From: Candidatus Methanoperedentaceae archaeon
GTDB taxonomy: Archaea > Halobacteriota > Methanosarcinia > Methanosarcinales > Methanoperedenaceae
Direction of reading: 5' to 3'
NCBI GenBank assembly: GCA_003104905.1
Contig: PQAS01000054.1
Span: 22,790-86,789, forward strand
DNA length: 64,000 nucleotides
The notes under the pieces are model-generated. The model was not told the origin of the DNA. It did no database searches and saw nothing but the letters and a program-made list of their open reading frames with translations. A program made the position numbers and the translations under genes. How positions within the stretch are numbered: the stretch's first letter is position 1; the number at the start of each line of letters is the position of its first letter. Shown piece after piece: positions 63,910 to 64,000 of this stretch.

Positions 63910-64000
63910 TAGTCCCATCATCACACACATTAAATAGTTTTTCGAAGTTATGCCGGCCTAATCAATCTGACATCCGATAAATTAATCGGACTTCCATGAC

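Overview
The window is archaeal chromosome from a methane-metabolising euryarchaeon of the order Methanosarcinales. Support comes from the formylmethanofuran dehydrogenase genes in the order fmdE-fwdF-A-C-D-B, an A-type ATP synthase operon in the order ahaH-I-K-E-C-F-A-B-D, a RIO2 kinase, an Lsm-L37e-PurF linkage, SepF, an archaeal riboflavin synthase and the ArvABC triplet. The strong molybdenum/tungsten theme and the surface proteins would fit an ANME-2d ('Ca. Methanoperedens'-like) genome. That genus-level guess is inference; no rRNA is present.

Layout. 1-4735: a surface or polysaccharide block with the end of a family 2 glycosyltransferase, a lipoprotein with a GH16-like domain, and a large mosaic secreted protein. 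4732-6641 (minus): RIO2 kinase, an OB-fold ssDNA-binding protein and a TusA-type protein. 6729-15238: a membrane protein, a roadblock protein, a ModE-type regulator, then tupA overlapping fmdE-fwdF-A-C-D-B. 15415-17747: an MNT/HEPN pair, fdhD and ribC, followed by two copies of a hairpin repeat. 17973-22549: a TrmB-type regulator divergent from a split RND exporter and a CARDB-like surface protein, with a perfect palindrome between them. 22606-27710: tRNA-Arg, ogt, acdB, acdA, a Glu/Leu/Phe/Val dehydrogenase, two tiny proteins and malate dehydrogenase. 28247-31527 (minus): lsm, rpl37e, purF, arvA, arvB, arvC. 31611-34427 (plus): PUA protein, sepF, a ZPR1 zinc finger and an NSUN methyltransferase. 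34501-38808 (minus): an aldehyde dehydrogenase gene, then moeA-tupB-tupC.

39255-42410 is an AT-rich defence cassette: a C5-cytosine methyltransferase, a GHKL ATPase fused to a Ymh/HEPN-like domain, and a Vsr-type endonuclease. 42517-44456: a GT39-like protein and a rhodanese lipoprotein. 44694-52913: the ATP synthase operon. 52914-54923 (minus): a regulator, and a small protein-ferredoxin-radical SAM operon. 55024-57521: radC, mobA, fdhD, mobB. The last 6 kb is accessory, with a YgiT-like zinc finger, a group II intron, an IS200-type transposase, a gene-poor AT/C-rich gap and three unrecognised genes.

How it fits together: tungstate or molybdate uptake (TupA far from TupBC), cofactor assembly (MoeA, MobA, MobB, two FdhD paralogues), a ModE-like regulator and the Mo/W enzyme formylmethanofuran dehydrogenase all lie in this window. 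The tupA-fwd and moeA-tupBC units share a matching inverted repeat, which suggests one metal-responsive regulon. The strongest unusual candidate is the methyltransferase / GHKL-HEPN fusion / Vsr cassette.
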